Positions 41,190-49,637 of a DNA stretch of 64,000 nt are shown here, piece after piece. Position 1 is the first letter of the stretch. Each line of letters starts with the position of its first letter. The stretch lies in NCBI RefSeq assembly GCF_000178455.1, contig NZ_ADNU01000039.1, positions 1 through 64,000 on the forward strand, written 5' to 3'. Made by a program: the position numbers and the translations under genes. Source of the stretch: Brevibacterium mcbrellneri ATCC 49030. Its GTDB lineage: Bacteria; Actinomycetota; Actinomycetes; Actinomycetales; Brevibacteriaceae. Under the pieces are notes generated by a model. That model did not search any database. It saw nothing but the letters and a program-made list of their open reading frames with translations, and was not told the origin of the DNA.

Positions 41190-42745
41190 CAATGACATCC
41201 GCCGTGCTCATTAGTTCGAGTGAGGATCGAGGCACAAACATCCGTGCCTCACTGGGTGACGCAGGCCTCACAATCTACCGGCAGTATTCCTCGACGTCTG
41301 CGTTCCTGGCGGCACTGCCTACTATGTCCGATGAAGTCGACCTCATTGTGATCGACCAGGACGTTGAGCCTATCAACGCGTGGGACCTAGCTCGAGAAAT
41401 CTCGATGCGTTTCCCTGCGCTTCCCACCGCGGTAGTGCTCGACTCTCCCACCCAAGCAGACTATGCCCGCGCAATGGATGCGAATATTCGGAGTGTCATT
41501 GCCTACCCGCTTGAGTTTGAAGATGTCCAGCGGAAAGTCCAGTCGGCTCTCGCCTGGGCAAAAACAGTTCGCACCGTAGTGTTCGACCGGACTGCTGAAG
41601 GGAGTTCACCCAGCAAAGCTGGACGCATGATCACACTGTCCGGTTCTAAAGGTGGTGTGGGAGTTTCTACAATCGCTACTCACCTAGCTCGTGAAGCAGC
41701 TAAAGCCGACCCCAGCAAAGCGATCGTTCTTGTGGACTTTGATCTGCTAAAAGCCGATCTATCAATCGTGCTGAACGTACCCCAATCACGCACTGTCACC
41801 GACATTCTTGGCGTAGTTGAGGAGCTGAGTCGGCAACAGATCCAGGATGTGCTGTACACATCTCCCGACGGATTCAGTGTCTTCTTCGGCCCCAAGAATG
41901 GTGAAGAGTCAGAGCTTGTAACAGAGCTAGTAACGCGGAAAATTTTTGGTCAGCTTCGCTCCCATTTTGACCTGGTCATTGTTGACGCTGGGTGCCACCT
42001 GAATGAAGCCAATTCGGCGGCCATTGAGATGGCTGACGACGCTTACATCGTAGCAACGAGCGATGTGCTCAGCCTCAGGGGTAGCCACCGGCTTGCACAG
42101 CTATGGAAGCGCCTGGGGATACGACCCACGGACAGCTCAAAAGTCATTCTCAACAAGGTCAACAAGAAACAAGACCTGCAGCCTGAAGCTGCCAAGAAGG
42201 TTGTAGGACTTCCTGTCATTCCTCAATACATTCCAGAATCAATTAGCGCAATTGAACTCGCAATGAACCACCGTGATCCAAGTCTTGTCACACCAGTCTG
42301 GTCGGCACGCGTCAAACGGTTGGGAGCAGAAATGGGAATCCTGCCTGAAGAACAGTTATCAGTTGCACCCCCTCCAGCCAAACCCAAGAAGCGCAAGACA
42401 AGGAAACGCAACAGAAAAGAGCGCGGACAAAGCACACTTGAGTTCGCCGGAATTTTCGTACTCTTCATCTTCATCGCCCTTGTAGGTTTTCAGTCAGTGC
42501 TGCTGGGCATGACCTGGATCTACGCGTCCGGAGCGGCTAACGAAGGTGCACGTGCGGCAGCGGTGAACGAATCAGCTGTGAGCGCAGCAGAAAGCCACAC
42601 TCCAGCCGCGTGGCGCAAGAACATGTCTGTCACCCAGTCGCACGACTCAGTGCACGTAAGCATTAAGACGCCCACCATTGTTCAAATGAGCGAGCGTTAC
42701 GCACTTATCATCAACACCTCAGCCGGAATCGTCAAGGAGGACTAG
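41186..42745 (+). CDS. TadZ/CpaE ATPase fused to a TadE pseudopilin
   Basis: A 519-residue two-part protein. Residues 1 to about 130 form a receiver-like domain. About 145-385 make a MinD/ParA-type ATPase (SGSKGGVGVSTIATHL Walker region, LVDFDLLKADLS, LVIVDAG), as in TadZ/CpaE, which positions the pilus machine. A Lys/Arg-rich linker (KPKKRKTRKRNRKERG) leads at Gly414 into a class III prepilin motif, G|QSTLEF, followed by a membrane helix and a TadE-like tail. Usually tadZ and tadE are separate genes. The reading frame is uninterrupted, so the fusion looks real. Cleavage by prepilin peptidase after Gly414 would separate the two. Start is GTG 41186 or ATG 41192. Confidence 0.85.
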   Translation: MTMTSAVLISSSEDRGTNIRASLGDAGLTIYRQYSSTSAFLAALPTMSDEVDLIVIDQDVEPINAWDLAREISMRFPALPTAVVLDSPTQADYARAMDANIRSVIAYPLEFEDVQRKVQSALAWAKTVRTVVFDRTAEGSSPSKAGRMITLSGSKGGVGVSTIATHLAREAAKADPSKAIVLVDFDLLKADLSIVLNVPQSRTVTDILGVVEELSRQQIQDVLYTSPDGFSVFFGPKNGEESELVTELVTRKIFGQLRSHFDLVIVDAGCHLNEANSAAIEMADDAYIVATSDVLSLRGSHRLAQLWKRLGIRPTDSSKVILNKVNKKQDLQPEAAKKVVGLPVIPQYIPESISAIELAMNHRDPSLVTPVWSARVKRLGAEMGILPEEQLSVAPPPAKPKKRKTRKRNRKERGQSTLEFAGIFVLFIFIALVGFQSVLLGMTWIYASGAANEGARAAAVNESAVSAAESHTPAAWRKNMSVTQSHDSVHVSIKTPTIVQMSERYALIINTSAGIVKED

Positions 42746-42746
42746 C

Positions 42747-43139
42747 GTGGTATCCCGACTGATCAAGCGGTCTCGGCAACAGGGTGCAGTTAGCCTGGAG
42801 TTTGTGGGAATGCTTTTTGCCTTCTTCATTATTCTTGTTACTGCTCTTCAAGCCATGCTTGCAGTGTTTTCTCTTTCGCAAGCTAACTCTGCCGCTCGTA
42901 ATGCCGCACGAGCGGAAGTCCTCAACCCCGGTTCAGGAGTTACAGCCGCACAGCACGCAGTTTCTCCTGGATTACGTGATGCGGGTGTTTCGACATCGTG
43001 TAGCGGCACCCGAGTACACAACGGGTCAATCACGTGCAAGGTGACAGTTGCTGTCCCTAACCTGGGCACCGACTCTTCCCTGTGGTTGCCAACCCTAAAA
43101 GTCAGTCGTTCAGCAACACAACCAATCACAACGGAATAA
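42747..43139 (+). CDS. tadE: TadE-family pseudopilin
   Basis: A 130-residue protein with a basic leader and class III motif G13|AVSLEF (Glu at +5), followed by one membrane helix of about 24 residues. The soluble tail of about 95 residues contains two cysteines. GGAGG precedes the GTG start. TadE-type pseudopilins are processed by prepilin peptidase and help the Flp pilus assemble. This copy follows directly after the fused TadZ-TadE gene, so the operon encodes two TadE-like domains. Confidence 0.87.
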   Translation: MVSRLIKRSRQQGAVSLEFVGMLFAFFIILVTALQAMLAVFSLSQANSAARNAARAEVLNPGSGVTAAQHAVSPGLRDAGVSTSCSGTRVHNGSITCKVTVAVPNLGTDSSLWLPTLKVSRSATQPITTE

Positions 43140-43143
43140 GTGA

Positions 43144-44505
43144 ATGTCACTACTCAAACGCGCCGAACAGCAGAGGCAGCTTAGGGGTACCCTTGGTACC
43201 GATAAGGACATTGACCCTAGGCAGTCGAGTTTCAACGAACAAGTAAGTTTCTACCGCCGGCTACTTCTTGAAGAAGTCGATCTGGAAGAACTTTCTAAGC
43301 TTGAACGTACACAGAGACGTGTCCGCCTGGAACGCATCCTAAGCCACCTGCTTTCACAACAAGGTCCGGTCCTTTCCGCACGTGAACGATCGCAATTGAT
43401 ACAACGCGTAGTGGACGAGTCTCTGGGACTCGGTATTCTCGAACCGCTACTGGCTGACGAATCAATCACCGAAATCATGGTGAACGGGCCTAACACCATT
43501 TTCGTTGAGCGTGCGGGGCGCCTTGAAAAACTTGACCTTTCGTTTAGCAACGACGAACAGTTGATGCAGGTCATTGACCGTATTGTTGCGGAAGTGAATC
43601 GGCGCGTTGATGAGTCGTCGCCCATGGTGGACGCTCGCTTGCTTACGGGCGAACGTGTCAACGTCATTGTCCCCCCGCTGGCGATGGATGGCCCCACCCT
43701 CACCATTCGACGCTTTCCCAAACCGTTTACCCTTGAGGACCTGCAGAACAAGGGGAGCTTTGATGAGCTCACCCGCGAATTCCTCATGGCGTGTGTCAAA
43801 GCACGTTTCAATATTGTGGTTTCCGGCGGTACAGGTACTGGGAAAACCACCATGCTCAATGCTCTGTCGGGCATGATTCCCGACGGCGACCGTATCGTCA
43901 CCATTGAAGACTCGGCAGAACTCCAGCTTCAACAACCGCACGTCATTCGCCTTGAATCACGCCCGCCAAACGTTGAAGGTAAAGGTCAGGTGACTATCCG
44001 TGACCTCGTAAAGAACTCCCTACGTATGCGTCCCGACCGCATTATTGTTGGTGAGGTCCGTGGTGGTGAAACACTCGACATGCTCCAAGCGATGAACACG
44101 GGTCACGACGGATCATTGGTAACAGTTCACGCTAATAACCCGCTCGACGCGGTATCACGTCTGGAAACTTTGGCCAGTATGAGTGAGGTTAAGGTTCCGT
44201 TCGAAGCCCTCCGCGACCAAATTAACAGTGCTGTAGACCTCATTGTCCAGCTGGGGCGTGGAGCTGACGGTTCACGTCGTATGACCGAGGTCGCTGCTGT
44301 GACATCGGAAAGCCGCGAAGAATTCGAGCTTACGACCCTCATGAAATTTGAGTCGGAGCCTCTGACCGCTGACCGCGTAGTGCGCGGAAGACACGTGATG
44401 CGTCAGATTCCTGACAACATCGCCGACCGACTCTGGATCAGTGGTAACGGGCTTTCAGAAAACTTCGACATTTCACCCACCGCTGCGTGCAGGGGTGGTC
44501 ACTGA
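43144..44505 (+). CDS. cpaF: CpaF/TadA secretion ATPase
   Basis: A 453-residue type II/IV secretion ATPase. Visible features are an N-terminal helical domain ([16 protein letters not shown]) and [20 protein letters not shown]. Walker [15 protein letters not shown], lies near residue 230, followed by the Asp box ([10 protein letters not shown]), Walker B region ([17 protein letters not shown]), and His box ([11 protein letters not shown]). It powers extension of the Flp pilus from the cytoplasm. The tadB gene begins on its stop codon. Length is typical of actinobacterial CpaF. Confidence 0.93.
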   Translation: MSLLKRAEQQRQLRGTLGTDKDIDPRQSSFNEQVSFYRRLLLEEVDLEELSKLERTQRRVRLERILSHLLSQQGPVLSARERSQLIQRVVDESLGLGILEPLLADESITEIMVNGPNTIFVERAGRLEKLDLSFSNDEQLMQVIDRIVAEVNRRVDESSPMVDARLLTGERVNVIVPPLAMDGPTLTIRRFPKPFTLEDLQNKGSFDELTREFLMACVKARFNIVVSGGTGTGKTTMLNALSGMIPDGDRIVTIEDSAELQLQQPHVIRLESRPPNVEGKGQVTIRDLVKNSLRMRPDRIIVGEVRGGETLDMLQAMNTGHDGSLVTVHANNPLDAVSRLETLASMSEVKVPFEALRDQINSAVDLIVQLGRGADGSRRMTEVAAVTSESREEFELTTLMKFESEPLTADRVVRGRHVMRQIPDNIADRLWISGNGLSENFDISPTAACRGGH

Positions 44506-45431
44506 TGATGCTTGGGATTCTCCTCGGTACCCTCGCTGTACTGGTCCTGGGTTCGATCGGGCTTGTTGTCTTCGCGCTTGGAACCGGCGAACAGCACGAC
44601 ATCGTTCGCGCCGAACGGTCTGGCGGTACAGTGTCATTCCGCTCGTCCCGCATTTTTCCTGCAGATCGAATCTTCCGTAAAACGAGGTTTGGGGACAAAC
44701 TCTCACAGCAACTTATTCAAGCGAATCTGCGTTCCATCACATCTATCGAGTACCTCCTCATTGCACTTCTCATCACTGCAGTTGTTTTCATTATCTTGAA
44801 CCGCTACATCGCGATTCTCTATGCATTTCTACTTTCAGCACTCTTGCTTTTCGGGTTTTGGAAAGTTCTTGACGTGCTAAAAGAACGTCAGCGCGCAAAG
44901 TTCTTTCAGCAGTTGCCCGAATTCGCACGCATCATGGCGAACTCAACCGGCGCTGGATTGTCTATCCACACGGCACTTGGTGTTGCCGCTTCTGAACTTC
45001 CAGACCCTGCCAGCCGGGAGTTTTCCGCCCTCAAGCGCGAATTAGAAATCGGAACCCCTCTCGACATCGCTCTCGAACGCATGTCTGAAAGAATCTCCGG
45101 ACGTGACCTCGATGTTTTAGTGAGTACCTTGGTGATTGCACAGCGATCAGGCGGATCCCTGATCTCTTCGCTTCGCAATATGAGCGACACGCTGGAGTTC
45201 CGCAAGGAAACCAAACGCGAAGTAAAAACGCTCGTTTCCCAGTCGAGCTATACGGGTTATTTGGTAGTGGCGTTTGGGGTTGGGTTCGTTCTTCTTCTTG
45301 CCAGTTTCAATGATGGTCTTCTGTTAAAACTCACCTCAACAATCATTGGACAGATTGCGATCGTCATCGCCACTGTCTGTTACGCAATTGGCCTTGTTGC
45401 TATTAACCGCCTAGTCAAGGTCAAGCTATGA
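44505..45431 (+). CDS. tadB: Tad pilus membrane platform protein TadB
   Basis: A 308-residue membrane protein with a T2SSF domain: NSTGAGLSIHTALGVAASE, EIGTPLDIALERMSERI, and VLVSTLVIAQRSGGSLISSL. Two N-terminal and two C-terminal helices flank it. It is half of the TadB-TadC platform that the CpaF motor acts on. ATG 44505 overlaps the cpaF stop (TGATG) behind AGGGGTGG; ATG 44508 and GTG 44487 are alternatives. It overlaps tadC by 4 nt. Confidence 0.88.
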   Translation: MMLGILLGTLAVLVLGSIGLVVFALGTGEQHDIVRAERSGGTVSFRSSRIFPADRIFRKTRFGDKLSQQLIQANLRSITSIEYLLIALLITAVVFIILNRYIAILYAFLLSALLLFGFWKVLDVLKERQRAKFFQQLPEFARIMANSTGAGLSIHTALGVAASELPDPASREFSALKRELEIGTPLDIALERMSERISGRDLDVLVSTLVIAQRSGGSLISSLRNMSDTLEFRKETKREVKTLVSQSSYTGYLVVAFGVGFVLLLASFNDGLLLKLTSTIIGQIAIVIATVCYAIGLVAINRLVKVKL

Positions 45432-46321
45432 TCGTAGGACTGTTAGCGGGTCTCCTAGCGGCTAGTGCCGTCATTATTCTTTATCTTGGTTTCCGTGCTT
45501 ATCGCACCGACCCACTGAGTAGCCTTTCTCCGGAAGACAGGGCGCTTATCAAAGATGAGACCCGCCTCAAACGACGTGCGGACGGTCCTGTCAAGCGCCT
45601 TGGCGCTCGATTAGGACCGAGCCTCGGTCGCTTGTTCGGGGGCAAGTATCCCAGCTGGGTAGAGTCAAAAATCCAACTCACCGATAAGAAGCAGTACCAG
45701 GACTTTACCGGGTTCATGGCTTTCAAAGGTTCAGTATTTCTGCTGTGCGCAGCAGGTGGTGTTTCTATATTCCTTGTCACAAAAGCACCACTCATTTTGT
45801 TCATATTTATCGCGATCGGACTACTTTTCCCTGATTTTGCACTCATACAATCTGGACGAAAACGCCAAGAGGCAATTGAAGATAGCCTGCCAGATTTTCT
45901 CGACGTTCTTGCCGTTACTGTTTCGGCGGGTCTCTCGTTCCGTTCTGCAATCGCGAAAGTCACCGAAAGAACGCAAGGACCACTCGCGGATGAGCTCAAT
46001 ACTGTTTTGCACCAGCTAAATATGGGCGAGACCGTTTATGATGCGTTTTCTGCACTTCGCAAGCGAACAACTTCAGAATCTCTAGACTCCTTTATTACGA
46101 CACTCTTGCAAGCGGAAGAGCTCGGTGCACCTCTCGCTGACACACTGGCTACTATCGCATTAGATATGCGACAGACGACGGCCCAGCGAGCACGTCAAAA
46201 AGCTGCAAAAGCGTCCCCAAAGATTGCTGGAGTCGTAACAATCATCATGGTGCCGGGAACTATGGCCCTCATCATGGTTTCTGTCTACTTCGTGGCAGGA
46301 CTCGACGAGCTGAGCTTTTAA
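45428..46321 (+). CDS. tadC: Tad pilus membrane platform protein TadC
   Basis: A 297-residue membrane protein with a T2SSF domain, with LPDFLDVLAVTVSAGLSFRS and QLNMGETVYDAFSALRKRTT, and flanking hydrophobic helices. It pairs with TadB to form the Flp pilus assembly platform. The ATGA overlap with tadB indicates coupled translation. The middle of the gene (about 45700-46100) is noticeably more AT-rich than the purine genes, as is much of this operon. Confidence 0.88.
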   Translation: MIVGLLAGLLAASAVIILYLGFRAYRTDPLSSLSPEDRALIKDETRLKRRADGPVKRLGARLGPSLGRLFGGKYPSWVESKIQLTDKKQYQDFTGFMAFKGSVFLLCAAGGVSIFLVTKAPLILFIFIAIGLLFPDFALIQSGRKRQEAIEDSLPDFLDVLAVTVSAGLSFRSAIAKVTERTQGPLADELNTVLHQLNMGETVYDAFSALRKRTTSESLDSFITTLLQAEELGAPLADTLATIALDMRQTTAQRARQKAAKASPKIAGVVTIIMVPGTMALIMVSVYFVAGLDELSF

Positions 46322-46322
46322 C

Positions 46323-47510
46323 GTGGTCACGACGAAGCACCGGTATAGCGATAGAGGCACCAGAACACTCGAGACGAAGAGCATCACAACTCAACTCGGA
46401 AAATTCATCATCGTGTTAAGGATGGTGCTTCTATACCCCGTTCTTATTGCTTGGGGGGATTCAGAGTACGCATTCTGGGAAACAGCAGGGGTAGTCGTAC
46501 TAGCGTCTGTCTCCCTTATCACTTTTTCCTTTTGGGACAGTGTAGTCACGTTCGCTGTAAAACATCCTTTGGCAGTCAGCATCGACATTTTTATTTCAGT
46601 TTTAGTCATGGCGCGAGCTGGATCAAGTTCGTCATATTTTCTCTACTTGGGTGCAACTGCGCTCCTCATTGGTCTGCTTGTCGATGGAGTTAACCGCGTA
46701 ATTCTGACCGGCCTGCTCATTGCGGGTTTCCTTCTCATTACACTCACGAACGGATCACCAAACCATACCTCTGCGCAACAAGTCGTAAGTGACCTTATTT
46801 CAGCGTCTATTATCGTTCTTTTTGTCATTTTGGGAGCACGGATGCGCACGCTCCAAGCCCAGGTCAATACAGCATTACAACTCGCAACCCGCAACGCTCG
46901 GGAAGCTGCTCTGGGAGAAGAACGTTCACGCATCGCCAGAGAGCTTCACGACTCAACAGTCAAGTCGCTTGTTGGTATTTCGCTCTTATCCGACACAATT
47001 CGGAAGCAACCCGACGCCAGCGCCCGGCTGGCACAAGCAATTAAAAATGCTGCCGAATCTGCTGTCGACGAATCACGACAATTATTGAGCAATCTTCGAA
47101 GTGGCACTTCAGATAATTTCGAAAAGCTCCTTCGTGCCGGACTCGATGAAATCGAGGTCGTTCATGGTATTTCAGTGGAGCTCGTAATAAATGGATGCGA
47201 GGTCAGCACCGAGCATGCGCATAACGTCGAAAAGATCATTATCGAAGCGGTTACGAACGCGGCACTGCACTCGGGTACTGACAGAGTACGCGTCGCTTTC
47301 ACACAATCCGATACACGCATGCGAGTCACAGTGACTGACTACGGCGAAGGCTTTCGTGTACGCCAGAAAAGAGAAGGCCACATAGGTTTAACGAGCATGC
47401 GTGAACGCGCCACTGATATTGGAGGAACACTCGCAATCAGTTCAACTCCCGGAAAGGGCACAGTCGTGCTGCTCGATATCAATCAAGAGCAAGGAGAGGC
47501 ATATGTCTAA
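46323..47510 (+). CDS. Sensor histidine kinase (NarL-type partner, HisKA_3)
   Basis: A 395-residue membrane kinase. About six N-terminal helices form a sensor with little extracellular material (residues about 25-175). A coiled stretch is followed by the HisKA_3 phosphoacceptor motif ERSRIARELHDSTVKS with His at about 209. The HATPase domain has ATP-lid pieces VTDYGEGFRV and GHIGLTSMRERA. It follows tadC by 1 nt and overlaps its response regulator gene by 8 nt, so it belongs to the tad operon and probably controls it or related surface genes. The GTG start has a weak ribosome-binding site. Confidence 0.87.
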   Translation: MVTTKHRYSDRGTRTLETKSITTQLGKFIIVLRMVLLYPVLIAWGDSEYAFWETAGVVVLASVSLITFSFWDSVVTFAVKHPLAVSIDIFISVLVMARAGSSSSYFLYLGATALLIGLLVDGVNRVILTGLLIAGFLLITLTNGSPNHTSAQQVVSDLISASIIVLFVILGARMRTLQAQVNTALQLATRNAREAALGEERSRIARELHDSTVKSLVGISLLSDTIRKQPDASARLAQAIKNAAESAVDESRQLLSNLRSGTSDNFEKLLRAGLDEIEVVHGISVELVINGCEVSTEHAHNVEKIIIEAVTNAALHSGTDRVRVAFTQSDTRMRVTVTDYGEGFRVRQKREGHIGLTSMRERATDIGGTLAISSTPGKGTVVLLDINQEQGEAYV

Positions 47511-48174
47511 GAGCATTCGCGTAGTAATCGCCGACGACAATGGAATTGTTCGTATGGGTCTCGAATCCCTTCTTGCAGCCACCGACTCCGTTGAAGTCGT
47601 CGCATCAGTGGAACACGGATCTCTAGCGGTGAAGGCAGTCGAAGAACTCAAGCCTGACCTGTGTCTCTTGGACGTACGCATGCCGGTGATGAACGGAATC
47701 GAGGCAACCAAAGAAATATCGAAAACGTGTAAAGTGCTCATGCTGACACACAGTGAAGATGCCGAGAATGTAACTGCCGCAATATCCAATGGCGCCAGTG
47801 GCTATGTTGTCTATAGCGAGCTAAATACTGATTATATCTACCAAACGATGCAGTCAGTTCTGGCGGGCGCCATGGTTGTTTCCCCTACTGCCTCAAGCGC
47901 ATTGTTGAGCCCCACCCCCCACGTCGAAGAGCACTTAGATAAGAATGTGAGCGAACCCAGCAGTGCCACAGTTCCGTCTCCTACCGATCAGTTCGGACTC
48001 AGCCGACGCGAAACTGAAGTGATGGTTTTAGTGGCAGATGGACTCAACAACCGCCAAATCGCCGAAAGCTTTTTTCTAAGCGAGAAGACCGTGAAGAACC
48101 ACATCAACCGCATATTTGCCAAAATGAACGTCACATCACGCGCTGAAGCGGTCAGCATATGGCTCAAACGATGA
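47503..48174 (+). CDS. NarL/FixJ-family response regulator
   Basis: A 223-residue two-domain regulator; ATG 47503 follows AAGGAG, and the longer frame upstream lies inside the kinase gene. The receiver domain has the acidic pair VVIADDN and phosphoacceptor LLDVRMPVMNG (Asp56). The output domain is a LuxR-type helix-turn-helix, SRRETEVMVLVADGLNNRQI, with dimerisation helix. It should be phosphorylated by the kinase encoded just upstream. Its targets probably include the flp promoter region 150-odd bases downstream or the divergent operon. These are inferences from position. Confidence 0.9.
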   Translation: MSKSIRVVIADDNGIVRMGLESLLAATDSVEVVASVEHGSLAVKAVEELKPDLCLLDVRMPVMNGIEATKEISKTCKVLMLTHSEDAENVTAAISNGASGYVVYSELNTDYIYQTMQSVLAGAMVVSPTASSALLSPTPHVEEHLDKNVSEPSSATVPSPTDQFGLSRRETEVMVLVADGLNNRQIAESFFLSEKTVKNHINRIFAKMNVTSRAEAVSIWLKR

Positions 48175-48175
48175 C

Positions 48176-48238
48176 GGGCCCGTGGGCCCAAAAAATAACT
48201 GGGCCCGACATTGGGCCCGTACGCCCTCGAACTGGGCC
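48176..48238 (+). repeat. Cluster of GGGCCC palindromes between regulator and flp
   Basis: GGGCCC occurs at 48176, 48184, 48201 and 48213, with a fifth partial copy (GGGCCA) at 48234. Any pair can form a stem, so several alternative hairpins are possible. There is an A-run (AAAAAA) but no T-run on this strand. It lies between the response regulator stop and the Flp pilin and could act as an mRNA processing or stability element that lets pilin be made in excess. Confidence 0.55.
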
Positions 48239-48317
48239 AGCATATGCGGAATAGTTAAACATGTCAGACAGAACGTCAGGCACACCCTCAACCCGGACAT
48301 ATCTCGAAAGGTACATC

Positions 48318-48563
48318 ATGAACAAGCTCGAACTCATGGCTCACAAGGTAGACGTTAACGCTCGCGCATTCGCTGAGCTCGCAGTCGAAAAACTCCAGGA
48401 ACGCCGTGAAAACGGACAGGGAACCATTGAATACCTCGGTATTGCAGTACTCATCTCCCTGCTTGTTGCAGGATTGGTTGGAGCATTCAAGACTGACATC
48501 GCGAATGCACTTAAGGAGAACATCGTGAACGTCATCTCCAACATTTTCGGAAACACTCAGTAA
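48318..48563 (+). CDS. flp: Flp-family type IVb pilin (major pilin candidate)
   Basis: An 81-residue prepilin; ATG 48318 is chosen because AAAGG lies 6 nt upstream. An unusually long cytoplasmic leader of 33 residues (MNKLELMAHKVDV and onwards) precedes the class III cleavage motif G33|QGTIEYLG, with Glu at +5 and Tyr at +6. A membrane helix and a short amphipathic tail follow (ALKENIVNVISNIFG). The mature pilin would be about 48 residues. It is the presumed major subunit of the Tad pilus, lying beyond the regulator genes and before a TadG-like gene. Its leader motif is shared by three larger proteins at 60-64 kb. Confidence 0.92.
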   Translation: MNKLELMAHKVDVNARAFAELAVEKLQERRENGQGTIEYLGIAVLISLLVAGLVGAFKTDIANALKENIVNVISNIFGNTQ

Positions 48564-48591
48564 GACCGCTTACTAGAACCTGAGTGAACAT

Positions 48592-49257
48592 ATGAAGTTT
48601 CGCTTAAAGCGCGAGGACGGCCAGGTCTCCCTGGCCGTCCTCCTGCTGTCAGTGTTGGTTATCGCCGCCGCGGTCGGAGCATTTATCTTCGGTGAGGCGA
48701 ACGACTCACGTACGCGTGCACAAAAAGCCGCAGACGCTTCCGCACTCGCCGCAGCACGCGACGTGCGAGAACGCTTCATCCCCGCGTTTGCACGTGCGCA
48801 CATCCCACCGCCTCCTGTTGCGGGCCCCGCAGTACCAGCGAATCCAACCGTGGTGCTGTCTCCATTGGGCGAGGTGGGACGCCACGGTGCTTTCACGTTT
48901 GCCCAGAAAAATGAGTCCCAGCTTTCGCGCTACGTCGCCCAAGGAAACCGGTTCGAAGCAAACGTGCAGTCCAACAAGCGCGAAGTTGGTTCACCAGTGG
49001 GGTCTCGTGCGCGCAAAAAGATCAGTGCTCCAGGCGATGCCGTAGCGAAGATCAAAACAGAAAACGTACACTGCTATTCGACGAACATTAAGCGCGCACC
49101 AACGAAACCATTCCACGTTTTGTCATGGTCGATGGTGTGTTCCGGCAACGGCCACACAGCCCGCGTCAACTATTTCGGAGCAACCACAACTTTGAGTGAC
49201 ATTGACTCACGCAAAAAGGAGTGGCGTCGTGTGTTTGACATCAAACTCGACAAGTAG
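48592..49257 (+). CDS. TadG-like pilus-associated protein
   Basis: A 221-residue protein with a short basic N-terminus, motif DG|QVSLAVLL, a membrane helix and a soluble domain with two cysteines (residues about 160-185). The helix is followed by ANDSRTRAQKAADASALAAAR, the TadG/TadE-like pattern (PF13400). Unlike TadE it lacks Glu at +5 (Ala instead), so it is probably not cleaved by prepilin peptidase and stays anchored. It starts 28 nt after flp and ends at a strong terminator, so it closes the pilus transcription unit. Confidence 0.83.
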   Translation: MKFRLKREDGQVSLAVLLLSVLVIAAAVGAFIFGEANDSRTRAQKAADASALAAARDVRERFIPAFARAHIPPPPVAGPAVPANPTVVLSPLGEVGRHGAFTFAQKNESQLSRYVAQGNRFEANVQSNKREVGSPVGSRARKKISAPGDAVAKIKTENVHCYSTNIKRAPTKPFHVLSWSMVCSGNGHTARVNYFGATTTLSDIDSRKKEWRRVFDIKLDK

Positions 49258-49286
49258 TTAGTTTGACTTACCATACTTCAAACACC

Positions 49287-49319
49287 AACATGGGCCAGGT
49301 TTTCCTGGCCCATGTTTTA
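49287..49319 (+). terminator. Terminator of the pilus genes
   Basis: A perfect stem, AACATGGGCCAGG with CCTGGCCCATGTT, and a TTTT loop, followed by TTATT. It ends the flp/tadG unit 29 nt after the tadG-like stop. Confidence 0.85.
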
Positions 49320-49334
49320 TTCCATGCGAGCCGT

Positions 49335-49619
49335 TTACCCCAAAGCTAGAGCCGCAAAAACAGCACCCAGCATTGTGACGGCAAACAAGTACCACCCCAG
49401 CTTGGGGACATTCACCGGTTTCCGTTCACGCGTTTTCTTGTGCTTAGCTCGTTGCCGCTTCGCCTTCTTAGGTTTCGATGCCTTACCAGGTTCGCCACTC
49501 TCAGATGACCGACGCTGTTGCGGGTTCAGCCACGGGTTATCGGAATCAGCCTCCGCCGCCGGGGGTTCTTTGGGCTTGGGCGGGGCTGCGGGTTTTGGAG
49601 GAATGTGTGGGGAGTTCAC
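49335..49619 (-). CDS. Small tail-anchored Pro/Lys-rich protein
   Basis: A 94-residue protein. The first 70 residues are Pro/Glu then Lys/Arg rich (PPKPAAPPKPKEPPAAE; KPKKAKRQRAKHKKTRERK), and one hydrophobic helix near the C-terminus (YLFAVTMLGAVFAALALG) anchors it in the membrane. It has no recognised family and no enzymatic motif. The GTG start lies seven bases after TAGAAT with no Shine-Dalgarno, so a leaderless mRNA is likely. It ends opposite the tadG terminator. Confidence 0.65.
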   Translation of the reverse strand: MNSPHIPPKPAAPPKPKEPPAAEADSDNPWLNPQQRRSSESGEPGKASKPKKAKRQRAKHKKTRERKPVNVPKLGWYLFAVTMLGAVFAALALG

Positions 49620-49626
49620 ACCACCG

Positions 49627-49632
49627 ATTCTA
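49627..49632 (-). promoter_or_regulatory. -10 box of the tail-anchored protein gene
   Basis: TAGAAT lies seven bases before the GTG at 49619 on the minus strand, without a Shine-Dalgarno. It sits within the few bases between this gene and the preceding 271-aa gene. Confidence 0.4.
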
Positions 49633-49637
49633 GCGGT

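Noticed and set aside
42361-42440. Sequencing frameshift as the cause of the TadZ-TadE fusion
   Set aside because: The frame is continuous through a coherent Lys/Arg-rich linker with no stop or internal start carrying a good ribosome-binding site. An error cannot be fully excluded without resequencing.
48176-48238. GGGCCC cluster as a normal rho-independent terminator of the tad operon
   Set aside because: No T-run follows on the plus strand; an A-run lies in the middle instead. It would only resemble a terminator for leftward transcription, and no leftward gene is near.
48592-49257. TadG-like protein as another prepilin peptidase substrate
   Set aside because: The Glu at +5 of the class III motif is missing (Ala), so cleavage is not expected.
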